Source: Agrypnia vestita
Lineage: Eukaryota; Arthropoda; Insecta; Trichoptera; Phryganeidae
NCBI GenBank assembly: GCA_016648135.1
Contig: JADDOH010001993.1
Coordinates: 1 to 64,000 of the forward strand
Length of the DNA: 64,000 nucleotides
Direction of reading: 5' to 3'
Of the stretch, positions 12,067-23,339 are shown piece after piece. Under the pieces are notes generated by a model. It ran no database searches and was not told the origin of the DNA. It saw nothing but the letters and a program-made list of their open reading frames with translations. The translations under genes and the position numbers were made by a program. The first letter of the stretch is position 1. The number at the start of each line of letters is the position of its first letter.

Positions 12067-12466
12067 ATGCACACAAGACGCAACCGCAAAATGTCCACCA
12101 TCGTACAAAGTCAATTGAACAAATCAAGTTATTGCATAGGTATCTTCATCGATTCGAGAGAAATACTCGACAGTATCTCCCACAAACAACTCGTATCAGA
12201 ACCAAAAGAATTCACAGTAAATGAACAGTTTTCCCAGCATACTCAGGAATTCCGCAAGGATCAACCCTTGGTCCCTTACTGTTCTCGATTATGATAGACA
12301 ATGTACAAGACAGGATAAAAACAGGGAAATGTGTGATCTTTGCGGATGACCTGAAAATTTATGCTAAGATTACGAGTATGCGTGAATGTATTAATTTACA
12401 AAAAGACTTAGATGCGTTAGTGGACTGGACTGAGGAGAACAATCTGCACTTTAATATAAGAACACC
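12067..12466 (+). pseudogene. Non-LTR retrotransposon reverse transcriptase fragment
   Basis: Two frames together cover a piece of a LINE reverse transcriptase. In the frame from 12067, 'GIFIDSREILDSISHKQL' corresponds to the RT block with the first catalytic Asp (usual form 'DFSKAFDSI.H..L'). A frameshift follows, and from 12243 the frame reads 'SGIPQGSTLGPLLFSIMI' and then 'FADDLKIY', the YxDD-type catalytic box, ending at a stop at 12466. The order and spacing fit the palm domain. The element is truncated at both ends and frameshifted, so it cannot be functional. The clade is probably Jockey/CR1-like, judged from 'QGSTLGPLLF', but uncertain. Confidence 0.85.
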
Positions 12467-12507
12467 CTAGGAGACATCGCATGGGACAAAAATAAATCAC
12501 TTGTATA

Positions 12508-12619
12508 CAGTTGAAAAATTTTGGCGTAAAGGGGGAATGCGCAGAAGACAAAATTCGGGTCTCGTTGGAGGAACGGTACATGCGCAAACTTCCCCCACTA
12601 CGCCGAAAAATTTCAAGAT
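12508..12619. repeat. Imperfect hairpin repeat
   Basis: 'gttgaaaaattttggcgtaa' with 'gggggaatgcgca' on the left is mirrored by 'tgcgcaaacttccccc' and 'tacgccgaaaaatttcaa' on the right. The stem is about 35 bp with mismatches and the loop about 40 bp. It may be a small MITE or the remains of one. Confidence 0.65.
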
Positions 12620-13372
12620 GTTTGCCGGCTTCTGTACTTGGCGGTGAATGGTACCCACCGCTTACCCAGGACCGCTCTAAGAGCGAAAGCTTCCATATCG
12701 GTCCTACTCAATCGTGGCCAGGTTGACATTTTTTTAATACTACTTTGCAAAACCGTGCCACCGTGAAATAGTTCTTTATTTAAAAAAATAAAATAAAAAA
12801 TTTACATGAAATAAAACAAAACAAGAGTCGTTTATCTCAAAAATAAAACACAAAGGAAATCATAAGTAAAACAAAACCAAACAATACAGAATTTAATACA
12901 GTGTTGAAACATAATAAATAAGAGCAACAATAATAAGAAAATTAAAGAAAAGTCCCACGGTGGTGGCAGTGGATGGCTTGAAGTCACAATGTAAACCGCC
13001 CCTAAAGGGGATAATGACAAACAAAAAGAAAAGCACGATGACTTCCGGCAACGAAGTCAGAACCGACAGAAAAACATATACTCAGTGCAAGAGCAGCACT
13101 TAACAGAGGGAAAATAGAATATTTTGAGTATGTGCAAATTTTTCAGAACAGAACTGGATTGTTTGTCACAGGGACATCAATAATCAATTAATCGATAAAG
13201 ATGTCTCGTTTAGCGACATCGTGATTATTCAAGGGGGAGGAAAAAGCTTAGGTGCTAGCCGCTAGGGGGTCGTTAAAACTCACATGTGAAACGTGGCGCA
13301 AAAATTTAATATATATACAACTTCAAAAAATTAATAGACATGTTATTCAATCATGTGTGGAAATGGCGAATG
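12620..13372. other. Unannotated region
   Basis: AT-rich with A-rich tracts at 12780-12960. No gene or repeat partner noticed. Confidence 0.4.
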
Positions 13373-13512
13373 TTACATATGTGTAAAGTGATCACCTAAG
13401 CCAACCGTACGATAGGTCGTAAGTCCTATGGCCACCCAAAAAAGACTTCTACGCCTACTCTCCCTTGAAAAAATACAGTTTCGTCTCTGTGAGACATCTA
13501 TAATGTACATTA
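13373..13512 (-). repeat. Family B dispersed repeat
   Basis: On the minus strand it reads 'gatgtctcacagagacgaaa', 'caagggagagtaggcgtaga', 'gtggccataggactta', 'cctatcgtacggttggctta' and 'gatcacttta'. The same order occurs on the plus strand at 50728-50866 with few differences, and its first part again at 51571-51610. It looks like a short interspersed element, but no tRNA promoter boxes are evident. Confidence 0.8.
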
Positions 13513-13622
13513 AGAGGGAAAATAATTCCCTTCTTCCCGTAAACAATATAAAACTAAAAAATACCATAAATTATAAATAAATCTATGAACTCCCCAGGAT
13601 CTCCCAATGGGACACCCACTAA

Positions 13623-14262
13623 ACTGTACTTGGCGGATAATTATTCGTACATCTCGCACCGAAGGGATCTGATGCTATAGGCTGGTCTATAGGTCTAAAC
13701 TCGCACTGTACTTGGCGGATAATTATTCATATATCTCGCACCGAAGGGATCTGATGCTATAGACTGGTCTATAGGTCTAAACTCGCACTGTACTTGGCGG
13801 ATAATTATTCATATATCTCGCACCGAAGGGATCTGATGCTATAGTCTGGTCTATAGGTCTAAACTCGCACTGTACTTGGCGGATAATTATTCATATATCT
13901 CGCACCGAAGGGATCTGATGCTATAGGCTGGTCTATAGGTCTAAACTCGCACTGTACTTGGCGGATAATTATTCATATATCTCGCAGCGAAGGGATCTGA
14001 TGCTATAGGCTGGTCTATAGGTCTAAACTCGCACTGTACTTGGCGGATAATTATTCATATATCTCGCACCGAAGGGATCTGATGCTATAGGCTGGTCTAT
14101 AGGTCTAAACTCGCACTGTACTTGGCGGATAATTATTCATATATCTCGCACCGAAGGGATCTGATGCTATAGGCTGGTCTATAGGTCTAAACTCGCACTG
14201 TACTTGGCGGATAATTATTCATATATCTCGCACCGAAGGGATCTGATGCTACAGGCTGCCAC
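13623..14262. repeat. 82-bp tandem array, about 8 copies
   Basis: Units start at 13623, 13705, 13787, 13869, 13951, 14033, 14115 and 14197, exactly 82 bp apart. Each contains 'tgtacttggcggataattat', 'ctcgcaccgaagggatctga' and 'ctggtctataggtctaaact'. Copies differ at only one to a few bases, so the array is young or homogenised. The last copy runs directly into the CpG-rich block at 14263. Confidence 0.97.
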
Positions 14263-14600
14263 AAAACTCGCTGAAAAACGGTTCGAAGGCATCGCCCGGG
14301 GTAGCCCTGCGGGGAAAATATTCGCCGAGGAGCGGGGGGGGGGGGGGCAGGCGCGCAACCACGGACCGGCTGGCTGGGGTGGCGGGGGGGCCCGGGCGAG
14401 CCATTCATAAAGCCCGGTCCGCCCCGCGCGCGCGCCGGGCGCAGCCGCGGGCCCCGCGCCGAAACGCCCCGCGCCGCGGGCCGGGCCGGGCGCGGGCCGC
14501 TCCCCGCCGGCGCGGGGCCCGCGGATCAGAGCGGCGGCGGCGCCCGCGGAATCAAAGCGCGCTCCCCCGAAGATGGTATCGGGAAAATCCATAAACCGTT
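14263..14600. promoter_or_regulatory. CpG-rich, GC-rich block
   Basis: About 330 bp of very high GC and CpG density, with a G13 run at about 14332 and many 'gcgcgc' and 'ccgcgg' words, in an otherwise AT-rich setting. Long frames exist on both strands (for example minus 14215-14592, Ala/Pro/Arg-rich), but composition alone explains them and no domain is recognised. It could be a CpG-rich promoter, the 5' region of a mobile element, or a first exon. Function unknown. Confidence 0.45.
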
Positions 14601-15065
14601 TCGGTTTAATTGAACGACCTCTGCATTTTGGGGAATATCAAATTGAAAGCATTAACTGTACGAGGCCTGGAGATGGATTTTTTTTGCTCCCTGCCTTTTA
14701 CTCTGATTGCTTGACGAAAAAATTTCGGATCGATTTTTAACCCTTTTCCCGCGATCCAATCGAGCTGAAACTTGGCAAGCAGACTCGTGGCGACAATAAA
14801 AAAGATATGTCAAATTTTCGTTAAAAAAAAAAATAATAATTATAGTATAATTTTAGATTTTTAGAAATTTTTAATGGTTTTTAATGCGACGCATCTGGTA
14901 GATACTAAACCTAATTAAAGTGTAATTCTGGATTTTTGGAAAAATTTTATTACTCCCTTTCGTAGCGTCGCCCGACCGAAGCCCAACGCGTTGATTAAAC
15001 GCCAAACCAGTTTCCATTAGTAAATGAGAAAGGGAGTAAAATAAAAACTTGGTTTTTATTAGTTA
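14601..15065 (-). repeat. Family C dispersed repeat
   Basis: From about 14680 it matches the 4.8-5.2 kb units in inverse orientation ('cttgacgaaaaaatt', 'cgagctgaaacttggcaagc'). It ends with 'gggagtaaaataaaaacttg' as in the 44.16-kb copy. The segment at 14611-14644 before it is a 34-bp repeat of 11763-11796. Confidence 0.6.
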
Positions 15066-16073
15066 GTTTTTTATTAATTTATTAAAATTAACAGACATAC
15101 GGTGCCATTCTGAAAATAGCAATATTTGGATATTAGGTCTTTATCCCAACACTTGTTAGACGAAAATAAAATAAAAAATAAAAGGGACGTAGGTATATGT
15201 TAGTAGTGTGGTCAGAGGGAGAAAGAAGTACGTGACGGTTATCCGTCAAATGTCAAAACAAATATATTTATTTTCTATGGTCCAATTCAACAATTATAAA
15301 TTTGCCACAATTTTACATCAGGACGCTGTGGGAGAAGAAACTATCAAGTGCAAATGAAATAATCTTTTTTTCTATAAGCTTTAAATACAGCATTAGCACG
15401 TATTTCATGTAATTTTATTCGAAACATGAGAATTTTGAGGTTACGTTTGCACTTGTTGATATTTCACACAACGTGTTAATAATATTTTGCTTTCAAAATT
15501 GAATAGAAAAGTTTCCCCCAAAGTTTTTGCTACATATTACAATACACCTTATATAGCTACCATCGAGACTTCAGCTTTCGTTAAATTGTTGTTACTCATT
15601 GCTTTATTATTAAGAACTCTATTATATAAAATGAGACGTTTTTTAAATAAATTATATGATGAATGTTGAAAAATAGCACTTCCCATGGTGTACCGGTGCC
15701 TTGTTAGAATAAAATTAGACCCGAGAGTAAAGGACCTCTGTGTACGCACAGTCCAAGCAAAATGAAAATAATCTCCGTGTACAGTTGACACTGGACCAAA
15801 GGGACAGCCCGGGGCAGCGTCCCTTTCAGCAAACAGTCAGGACCCTTTAAATGTCCTTTGAAGTGTTAATGCTTAAGTCCCTCTTATTTATTTTTTGACT
15901 CTTTACATAATTAAATATTTGCGCGACTTTGTGATTCTTTATTAATTTATTCTAATTTATATATCGGTAGCTACCTTCCGTAGCAAATGACCAACCGCCG
16001 AGTTCTCATGAGGGGGCCGAGCGAGTTTACAAACTATGCAAATATTACGATAGAGTGCGCAATATAGCAATAA
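15066..16073. other. Unannotated region
   Basis: AT-rich. Short frames at 15487-15669 and on the minus strand at 15549-15791 show no domain. No repeat partner noticed. Confidence 0.4.
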
Positions 16074-16077
16074 ATAT

Positions 16078-16738
16078 TGTAACGGGGTGAAAGGAGTCGC
16101 GCACTCATGTCAAGTGACAGTTGTTCGAAACGTTCACAATACTACCGAAGATCCCAGAACAACCTAGCGTAATCTACAGCTTTCGAGTGACGTCTCTAAA
16201 GTTCCAGGGACATCTGTAAATTACGAGAACTTGCGAGAAATTACTACAAAAGTCTCGAAGGTTAAAAAAATTCCACGTTACCGGGTATAAATAAACGGAT
16301 CCAGGCCGCGGAGGACCATTGTTATTTTAACGTTTCCAACGACGCGGCCCTGGCGGCGAATCACGATGCGAAAACAGTGTTTCCATTAGCGTGTGAACTA
16401 AACGACAGATAATTAAGTGAAATACTTACCCGTGTGCGATATTTGAGCGAATATTCTGGAAAAAGTTCTTACGTAGCGAAATAAACCGGAGCGAATAGTA
16501 ATACGTGCTGAAATCGGATGGTTTGTTCTAGTGAATAGTGGATAAAGTGTTGAAGCAATTAATAAGTGTCTTTTTACGAATGATAAATTTGCGAAACAGT
16601 TTAATTCAATATAAGCGTTATATTTAATAGTGTTAAGAAACTTTGTACGTTTCTTTAATTAATTTTTCAGTAATCAATAAATCCGTTATTGCATTCCAGC
16701 GTTTTCTTTCATTCCTCCTGCAGTCCCGACACGTGACA
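16078..16738 (+). mobile_element. Solo LTR, Gypsy-like, with 4-bp target duplication
   Basis: The 661-bp unit begins TGTAACGGGG and ends CACGTGACA, giving TGT...ACA inverted ends. It is flanked on both sides by ATAT (16074-16077 and 16739-16742), a 4-bp target-site duplication as made by Gypsy-type integrases. A TATA box (gggtataaataaacg, about 16283) sits in the middle, as expected for a U3/R boundary, and 'aataaa' at 16676 could serve polyadenylation. No internal region or second LTR is present, so it is a solo LTR. Confidence 0.8.
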
Positions 16739-17065
16739 ATATTGACTTTTCACTTTCGCTTTGCTATGAGACATAGTAAAATATATGACATTATTGCAAA
16801 AGGTCTTACCCTAAACCGGAATCGTGGGTCCAGTTGGACCTCACAAAATAATTAAAACTCCCAACCGCGCAGCACCAGAATTTTGCACGCCTTATTTACA
16901 TTATTACGTCACATGCTGCAGCGAATGCTGGACGTTAGGCACTTAATCTTTTCTAGAAGCGGGATTACGCGTAATTGTGGATCCAAATTGACCCACGGTA
17001 CCAGTTACGCAAGTTTTTGTGTTTTGTTTATATTCTTTTATTTTTTTAAGGATTTTTAAGGGCTT

Positions 17066-17286
17066 TTATACCAAGATATTGCTGCTTTGTTGGAAGACAA
17101 AAATTATTCATGTTTCCTGGGGCCAAATGGGAAACACCAAGTAGAAGATGAAACTGAACCTTCAACATCAACGTCTCAAGGAAGACTAAAATATAAGATG
17201 CTACTTATGCGGCCCTAAAAAAGATAATAAGTAACTGTAAAAATGTGATAGATGTTCAAATTATATTTAACAGCATTTGAGACTAG
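17066..17286 (+). pseudogene. piggyBac-like transposase C-terminal remnant
   Basis: A continuous frame reads 'DIAALLEDKNYSCFLGP...' through 'EPSTSTSQGRLKYK'. After a frameshift it continues as 'RCYLCGPKKDNK', stops, and then 'KCDRCSNYI.QHL'. The pattern CxxC ... CxxC ... HL, preceded by a Ser/Thr-rich linker, matches the cysteine-rich zinc-binding tail of piggyBac-type transposases, which binds the element ends. The frameshift, three in-frame stops and loss of one expected Cys (now a stop) show it is dead. The catalytic part is absent. The assignment rests on the motif pattern alone. Confidence 0.5.
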
Positions 17287-17439
17287 ATAAATTGCGAAAT
17301 CCTACAAACAAGCCGTGGCACGCTCTGGGTTTTTCTTCTCGAGTATAGTAATAAACTGGAAAAACATCTGCAGCCTTGATATCAGTCGAATAATTGGTGG
17401 TTTATCTTATTCAATAACTAATTTATATTGATACGTGCA

Positions 17440-18080
17440 CCTGGGGGATGTAAACTAAAATCCCGTACCTGTGCCTAAACCCAGCCGAACTGTAAAATTT
17501 ACAGGCTTCCCAAAGGGGCATATTTCCAGTGAATTTGGCTGCCGGAAGCTCCGCCTAGCAACAGCAAATAAACGGTTGTCTGCTAATCCATCCCCACCGC
17601 CGCCGAAAGGGTATAAAAGCGATTCTTAAACTTCCAGCCAGGGTACACTGTTCGGAAGGCTCCAACAGTCCTTGCCTTACTAGGAGGTGTCCGGGAAGGA
17701 TTTCTGGCGAACCCAGGAAGCAATATCGCCGCCGCAGTCGAGTGTTCTCCTGCCGGGCCGTACCATGTCGAGCTTATGTGAAGCTCGAGTCCCGTCGAGT
17801 TTTTATCTCCGAGAAGTCTCTTCGCCATCGCTCTAGCTGCGAGTTTTATTCGGCAAGAGCCTTCACCGAATCTGTGTAGTGAGATCAAGAATTCCACCAT
17901 AATATTGTGTTGTTCGGACCTAAGTGCTTGTGCTAATTTTATTCGATACTTTGATATTTCTACTGTTTATATTTCTGTGTGTTCATTTCTACTACGTATG
18001 TACATTTGTGTTTTACTGACTGTTAATAAATTATTGTAAAAATATACTTTTCAGTTATTTCCACGCCTTTGTCACTTGCA
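17440..18080 (+). mobile_element. LTR-like or promoter-like unit
   Basis: A GC-balanced block has a TATA box 'gggtataaaagcg' at about 17608, a G/C-rich R-like part, 'aataaattattg' at about 18025 and a terminal 'cctttgtcacttgca'. This order (U3-like, TATA, R, polyadenylation signal) resembles a retroviral-type LTR. Clear TG...CA ends with a target duplication could not be fixed. A minus-strand frame of 105 codons at 17583-17900 has no recognisable domain. Confidence 0.45.
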
Positions 18081-19240
18081 CTCATACCTTGAAGCGAATC
18101 TCTCCGTTTCAATATATAAAAGAAAAATAATTAATTCTTGAGAATCTCGTGTAATACTGCAAGGTTTGATGCAAAATCACCTGCCATATATTTTTGTTAA
18201 ATTTTAAATAAATTCAGAATAATTAAATGACCAAATTTTGTAAGTAAAATTATCTATATCTTGTTCAAATTTAACTACCACCTGCGTCATATATTTTTTG
18301 ATTCTATCATGCTTTTTGTATTTTGAAGCGATTTTAAAGATGTATTCACCTCGTCAATATAAAAAAAATTCTAAAAGAATACAATCAACAGAATGAGTAG
18401 TATAAAAGGGTGATAGATGTGTGTCAGCAAAAATAAAAGTTAAGGGTACGTTTTTAAATATGCCAGCCTCATTTTAACTTCTCCCGTAATAAGCCTCCCC
18501 TGTAATTGTCGCGTATCTTAACACCGCTGCGTCGCCTGAGGGGCCCGTGAAGAAGAAAAACGTTTTAAGCGGGAGGGTGAAATGAAGAAGCCTCGAAGGC
18601 TCCGCTGTGGAGGCGAAGGGTGCGCCCAGGAAGGGGGGTTTAATCGCGCCATTGTGACAAAGGTCACTTGAAATGTAGTAGGAAAAGTATACGAAAATCT
18701 AAATTAAGCGTGTAAACATCTCGTATATACATTACGAAAGCTAGATTTTTAACGTTCATGATCTAGAGTAAGGTATGGTACTCGGGTTCTTCATTCATGT
18801 TATTATCCTTCTTCCAGGGCCTCGATTTATAATAATATGTCCATTTTCTACGAGAAGCAAGATCTGATCCTTCTGTGGTTGTCTCTTTACTCGGTTTCTA
18901 ACCGTATGCATCGAGCCGACTTCCACCAATCAGAGTCTTTATACCACTAACTACACTCCGGTCCCCAGCAAGTACGGCCGCTCTTTCGCCGACAGCCGTA
19001 GTCAGCACACGCACTATTTACTCTATTCCGCACCAACCTTTATATACTTGTATCAATAATTCATCACATCTTGTATCTCTCTACCTATCCTGCCACTGCT
19101 GAAACACCTCACATCACACGCGGACTCATACGTCATACGTCACGTGTTGAAATGAAGGATATGTCTTTGAACGGGTAGACTTATTCTTCCTCAGAACACT
19201 AAATGTCACTCCAACCCTCAAAACATCTACCAAAATATCC
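18081..19240. other. Unannotated region
   Basis: AT-rich to 18460. GC-balanced 18480-18660 and 18890-19150 without recognised coding content; the latter has LTR-like composition but no defined ends. Confidence 0.4.
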
Positions 19241-19254
19241 GTGACTCGGAGGTT

Positions 19255-20075
19255 GTGGAAAAGATCAGTGCTCTTATGAATATTTATATACTGTACGAAA
19301 ATATTAGTTATCTATCTTTTCTATTCAATCTCACAGTGGACAAAATCACAGAAGAGGTGGCTGGCTTAGGACTGGACGAAATCATAGAAATGGGCGAGAA
19401 ATTAATCAATGTAATATGTTACGCAGATGACGCACCAATAATAGCAGAGTCTGAAGATGACCTGCAGAGAATGCTGTACAAATTCCACGTTGCATCACAA
19501 GAGCTTAATATGTCAATAGCAATCAGCAAAACTAAAAGTTTGGCCATATCAAAACAACCAACAATATGTAAGCTGAGTATTGATAATGAGTCTGTAGAAA
19601 AAACCACGAGCTTCAGATATTTAGGTGTAGAAATCTATAGCCATAGCGACCGAAGTCTGAGAGCAAGTTAACAGAGCATCCACTGTACCAGGGTGTCTCA
19701 AGAATTTGGTATGGCAAAACAAAAATATGCATGTTGTAAGTAAGGTCAAAATATACAAGACATGCATGCAACCTATTATGACATATTCTGAAGAGACGCG
19801 GGCTGAAACTGCCCGCACCAAACGATTCCTCAGAATAACTGAAATGAAGGTGCTATATAATAGAGGACATAGCAAGAAGGAGTAGATCCAGAAGGAGAAT
19901 CTGGTGGGATCACGTAGCCAGAATGGACAGTTTCAGACTGGTGAAAATCCCCTCTGGACGACGCCTACCGGGAAAACCACGGAAAAGATGGAGGGATAGC
20001 TGGACCTCGTTATTCGTAGTTTTCTTTAGAACAGATCTATTAAAAGAAAAGAAGAAGAAGAAGAAAATATTATAA
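19255..20075 (+). pseudogene. RTE-like LINE reverse transcriptase, 3' part
   Basis: The open frame 19255-19671 carries 'LFNLTVDKITEEV' and 'CYADDAPIIAESEDDLQ', the YADD catalytic box of reverse transcriptase, followed by 'SFRYLGVEI', the usual downstream block. The YADD box is intact, so the palm lesion is truncation: the fingers and endonuclease are missing. After a stop at 19669 the coding sequence continues broken: 'KVKIYKTCMQPIMTY' and a stretch rich in 'GRRLPGKPRKRWRDSW', the typical LINE C-terminus. A (GAA)n-type tail 'gaagaagaagaag' at 20050-20063 marks the 3' end. The combination suggests an RTE-like element of the class with simple-repeat tails. Confidence 0.85.
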
Positions 20076-20964
20076 GTATGATTAAAAGTAGAACGGGGCG
20101 GCATTCTTATCTTTTTATGTACGGTAATCTATCTAGGGACCTCACTGGACTCGTATATCTCTAGGCGGTATAAGAATATCTGGCTTATATTCAGAGACAA
20201 ATACATAGACAATATTTTTTGGCAAATAGATATGTATTCGTGTACGAGGGTGTATCGTGGTATTTTTTTATTTTCCTTTGTCCACCCTTTGTTAGAATCT
20301 CTATTGTCAATACAACATTCTCCAACTTCTGGTCTAAGACTATACGATGTAAAACGAAGATTTTATTATATTTTTTATAAACCTTTTCTTTTTCTAAAGA
20401 AATTTCGCTCCGTAAATTCAGTTAAAATAAGCCACCAATGGGTTCAGGGTTTTCGAGATGTGGATATATTAGCATATTCAACCTTTAACTAAGGGAAGAA
20501 AAGCTTCATACTTCGGGAACATTCTTTGGAATTAGAAAAAACATCATTTATAATTCAATCATTTGAAAATAGAAGTAGTAGAAAAAAGTAAAAAAGTAGA
20601 AACAGATTATCTTTATTTATTTATTTTATGTGTATTGGCGCAATACAGTACAGTACATTCATAGAGGATTACATCGGATAAGTTACTGAAGCATGTAGCA
20701 ATAACATACACCACATAATGTCAGAGAAGATTATGTATTATCAACATTTCCATACGTGGCAACTTATAAAATACAATATCTTTCATTATTCATAGCCCAC
20801 TTGGATGGTACGATGAATTTTGATGTAAATAAGGTATGTGGAGTGGACTTGATGAGCATAAAACTAATTAAGAAAAAGTATATTATCGTTAAACATATAT
20901 CCAGATTTTTTCATTTATAAAAAATATTGATTGTATTATTTGTGTATATCTAGTTCTTTTATTT
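20076..20964. other. AT-rich region, nothing recognised
   Basis: Contains an AAATAAATAAA-type tract on the minus strand at about 20612-20630, perhaps an antisense retroposon tail. The plus-strand frame at 20232-20492 is not supported as a gene. Confidence 0.4.
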
Positions 20965-21260
20965 GATTAATTACACCAACATGTTCAGAAAAACGTTTCC
21001 ATCATCAGGGTGTTGTATAACTGTCAAAATATCAGATTGAAATGTCTTTTGTTTCTGGTTTTTCTAAATTATTTAAAAAATTATTTTTAAATATTATTAC
21101 TGAAGTTCTTGATTACTCGCAGTTATTGGAAATTTTTTTAGTAAAATTTAATTGATTATTAATAATATTTTGTTTATAATTACACGCTTTACTTATTTCT
21201 AATGATTCTAAATTATTCAATTTCAGACCAAAATTATTTATGTGTAAAATAGAAAGAATC
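20965..21260 (-). repeat. Family D repeat with hammerhead-like remnant
   Basis: On the minus strand it has 'ccctgatgatggaaacg' (CTGATGA at 21008-21002, GAAA at 20999-20996) and 'aacatgttggtgtaatt'. It shares 'tcttttgttt', 'tttctaaattatttaaaaaa' and 'gttcttgatta' with the copy at 44345-44605. Stem II of a hammerhead would be only two bases here, so this is a decayed form. Confidence 0.65.
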
Positions 21261-21903
21261 AAATAAAAGAAGTAGATATATACAAATAATATAATCAATA
21301 TTTTTTATATATCCAGATTACTTCAACAATTTATAAAAGTTTTCATGGCACGATTTATAGGTGAATTTATAGTAGTATTAACTAGTCTTACAGACATTTA
21401 CTCGAGAAACGTAACAAACGACGAACAGTGGTATTAAAATTTACCGTTGAGAGCAATTCATAACAATCGATATTACTGTGCAATATATTGGAAAGAATCG
21501 GTACATCGGCAGTCATTCGACATTTCTGTACTAATTCTTATCTAAGTAACCACAAAAATAGCTTAGTATCCAAAATGCCGGTGATTTTGTACATCTTACG
21601 CACAAATCAGTATACTACAACTTTTTAGACAAACCAGAAACCTACTTTCGATAGAGAGGCACGTGAACGAGAAAAATACCTTATATCGTGTTTTTGCTAA
21701 CTTAACAGAAGAGCTTTGAGAATTGGGTTAAAGATATTTGGCAGAGTTGGCGTAGATGATGGTGTTTGTGTAGAGTGAGTCTTTCGAAGTTCAACGCTTG
21801 TATTGTGACATCCATAAATGTGTAACATAACATGTGGCAAGTAAGTAAGAATGGCAACAGAGTTAGGAAGCGCGCATTATGCATTACGATTCAATTTACG
21901 CCA
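21261..21903. other. Unannotated region
   Basis: AT-rich, no gene supported. Confidence 0.4.
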
Positions 21904-21906
21904 TTA

Positions 21907-22574
21907 GGCCGGCCGCACTTTGGATACGAATTATTACGTACGTATTCGTACGATTATTTTCGTACGTATTGAGCGCGCACATTGATTGCGTCTTGCGTTG
22001 GTCACGATCAGTTACTTTGCGCATTTCTCCAGTAACGTTTGTGCCAAATGAATAATCTGTATCTTCTGGAAAACTCTATTATAGCAGACTTAAATAATGA
22101 CAAATTTCATGACTATCTATCTAATAGATTCAGAAATGATGGGGAGAATCGAATTGCAACAAGCGCTCATAACATCGGAGAAATATTTAAAAGTTTTTTT
22201 GTTCGAAGTACATAATTATACCTCACCTTCATTAAACCAAATTATTTAACTAACAGATATTTTTAGTTCTTAAGAGATTCTCCGCCATGATCTGCGCTGA
22301 TGGTCACGCAGTTGAATCACTTTGGCCCCACAAATATTTGTGGTCATGTAACAATTTACAAAATTTTCAATATCCATCGTACGAAATCGCAAAAATTTCC
22401 GAACAAATCCGGATCGTGTCGGACGTCGCATTTATATGTGCGTACACGCACTACTAAATCGTGTACAGTGTGCAATGTTCAATACTACTTCGAAGGTCAG
22501 GAATGTACTTGCGTATTCGTACGTATTCGTACTACTCAATTTCGTACGTTAACGCATCCAGTGTGCGGCCGGCG
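21907..22574. mobile_element. PIF/Harbinger-type MITE (668 bp, TTA target sites)
   Basis: The left end GGCCGGCCGCAC is matched by the right end GTGCGGCCGGCG (11 of 12 inverted), continuing into 'tggatacg' / 'cgcatcca'. It is flanked by TTA at 21904-21906 and TTA at 22575-22577. Three-base TTA/TAA duplications with GGCC-like ends are the PIF/Harbinger pattern. Subterminal 'cgtacgtattcgtacg'-type words occur near both ends. The plus-strand frame at 22300-22683 inside is not a recognised protein. Confidence 0.7.
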
Positions 22575-22577
22575 TTA

Positions 22578-23339
22578 TGCATTACGATTACGCCAGATTG
22601 GAGATAAGAATGAGCTTCTTGTGAAAGGGGCGGTCGTATGCCCGCTGGGCAAGATCAGGTGTTTATGTCTGCATCGTCTATAGAAAAAAAAACACCATTG
22701 GCTAAATGTGGTGGCATACAGTGCCCCCTCTGATCTATGGCCATCATCTTTGGATTATTATGGAGAAAAATCGATCCTGATTCGATGAGATACCTAAGAG
22801 TAGTAGGAGGATATTTAGGTGAAGCTCCCTCTGCTCCAAGTTAAAAAAACTCTTATTTTCCTCCGCATGGGAAGTAATATTCTTACTGGGAAGAATACCT
22901 GTTGGATGACCATTGTATTAAAACTTTGAACAATATATGTTCCCCTGTGTTGTCCTACCTTTATCCAATCCTCTTCCCCTCACTTGGAGACCGTCGGTAA
23001 AGCAGTTCTCTACTCGCGTGGTTGAGCAAGCAATTCTCTACTAGTGTGGTTGAGCAAGATGCGACGGAGCAGGCCGTGTAAAATTTTTTCGCCGCTGAAA
23101 AGAGCTTTTCGGAATCCGAGTGAAAGTGCATATGCTTTGAACAAAGGAAAAACAATTAATTACAGTCCACAAGAACCAAAAAGCGACGGAAACTGGGAGA
23201 ACCACGGAATCCGGTGAGGTATTCCCTTTTCTTCCCTTTTCATTGCATTGCAAGGCTGCGTTCGCATCAACCATGAAAGAACAAGAAAATAAATTTGTGA
23301 AGAAAGATCGAACTAACAGTGGTCCCAAGTAATCGACAT
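22578..23339. other. Unannotated region with a short tandem duplication
   Basis: At 23003-23060 a unit of about 28-30 bp ('gcaattctctactagtgtgg' type) is duplicated. The immediate right flank of the PIF MITE (22576-22594) nearly repeats the left flank (21880-21903). No gene supported. Confidence 0.5.

Noticed and set aside
14204..14594. Long Ala/Pro/Arg/Gly-rich frames over the CpG block
   Set aside because: Present in several frames on both strands at once, as expected from extreme GC content; no conserved motif.
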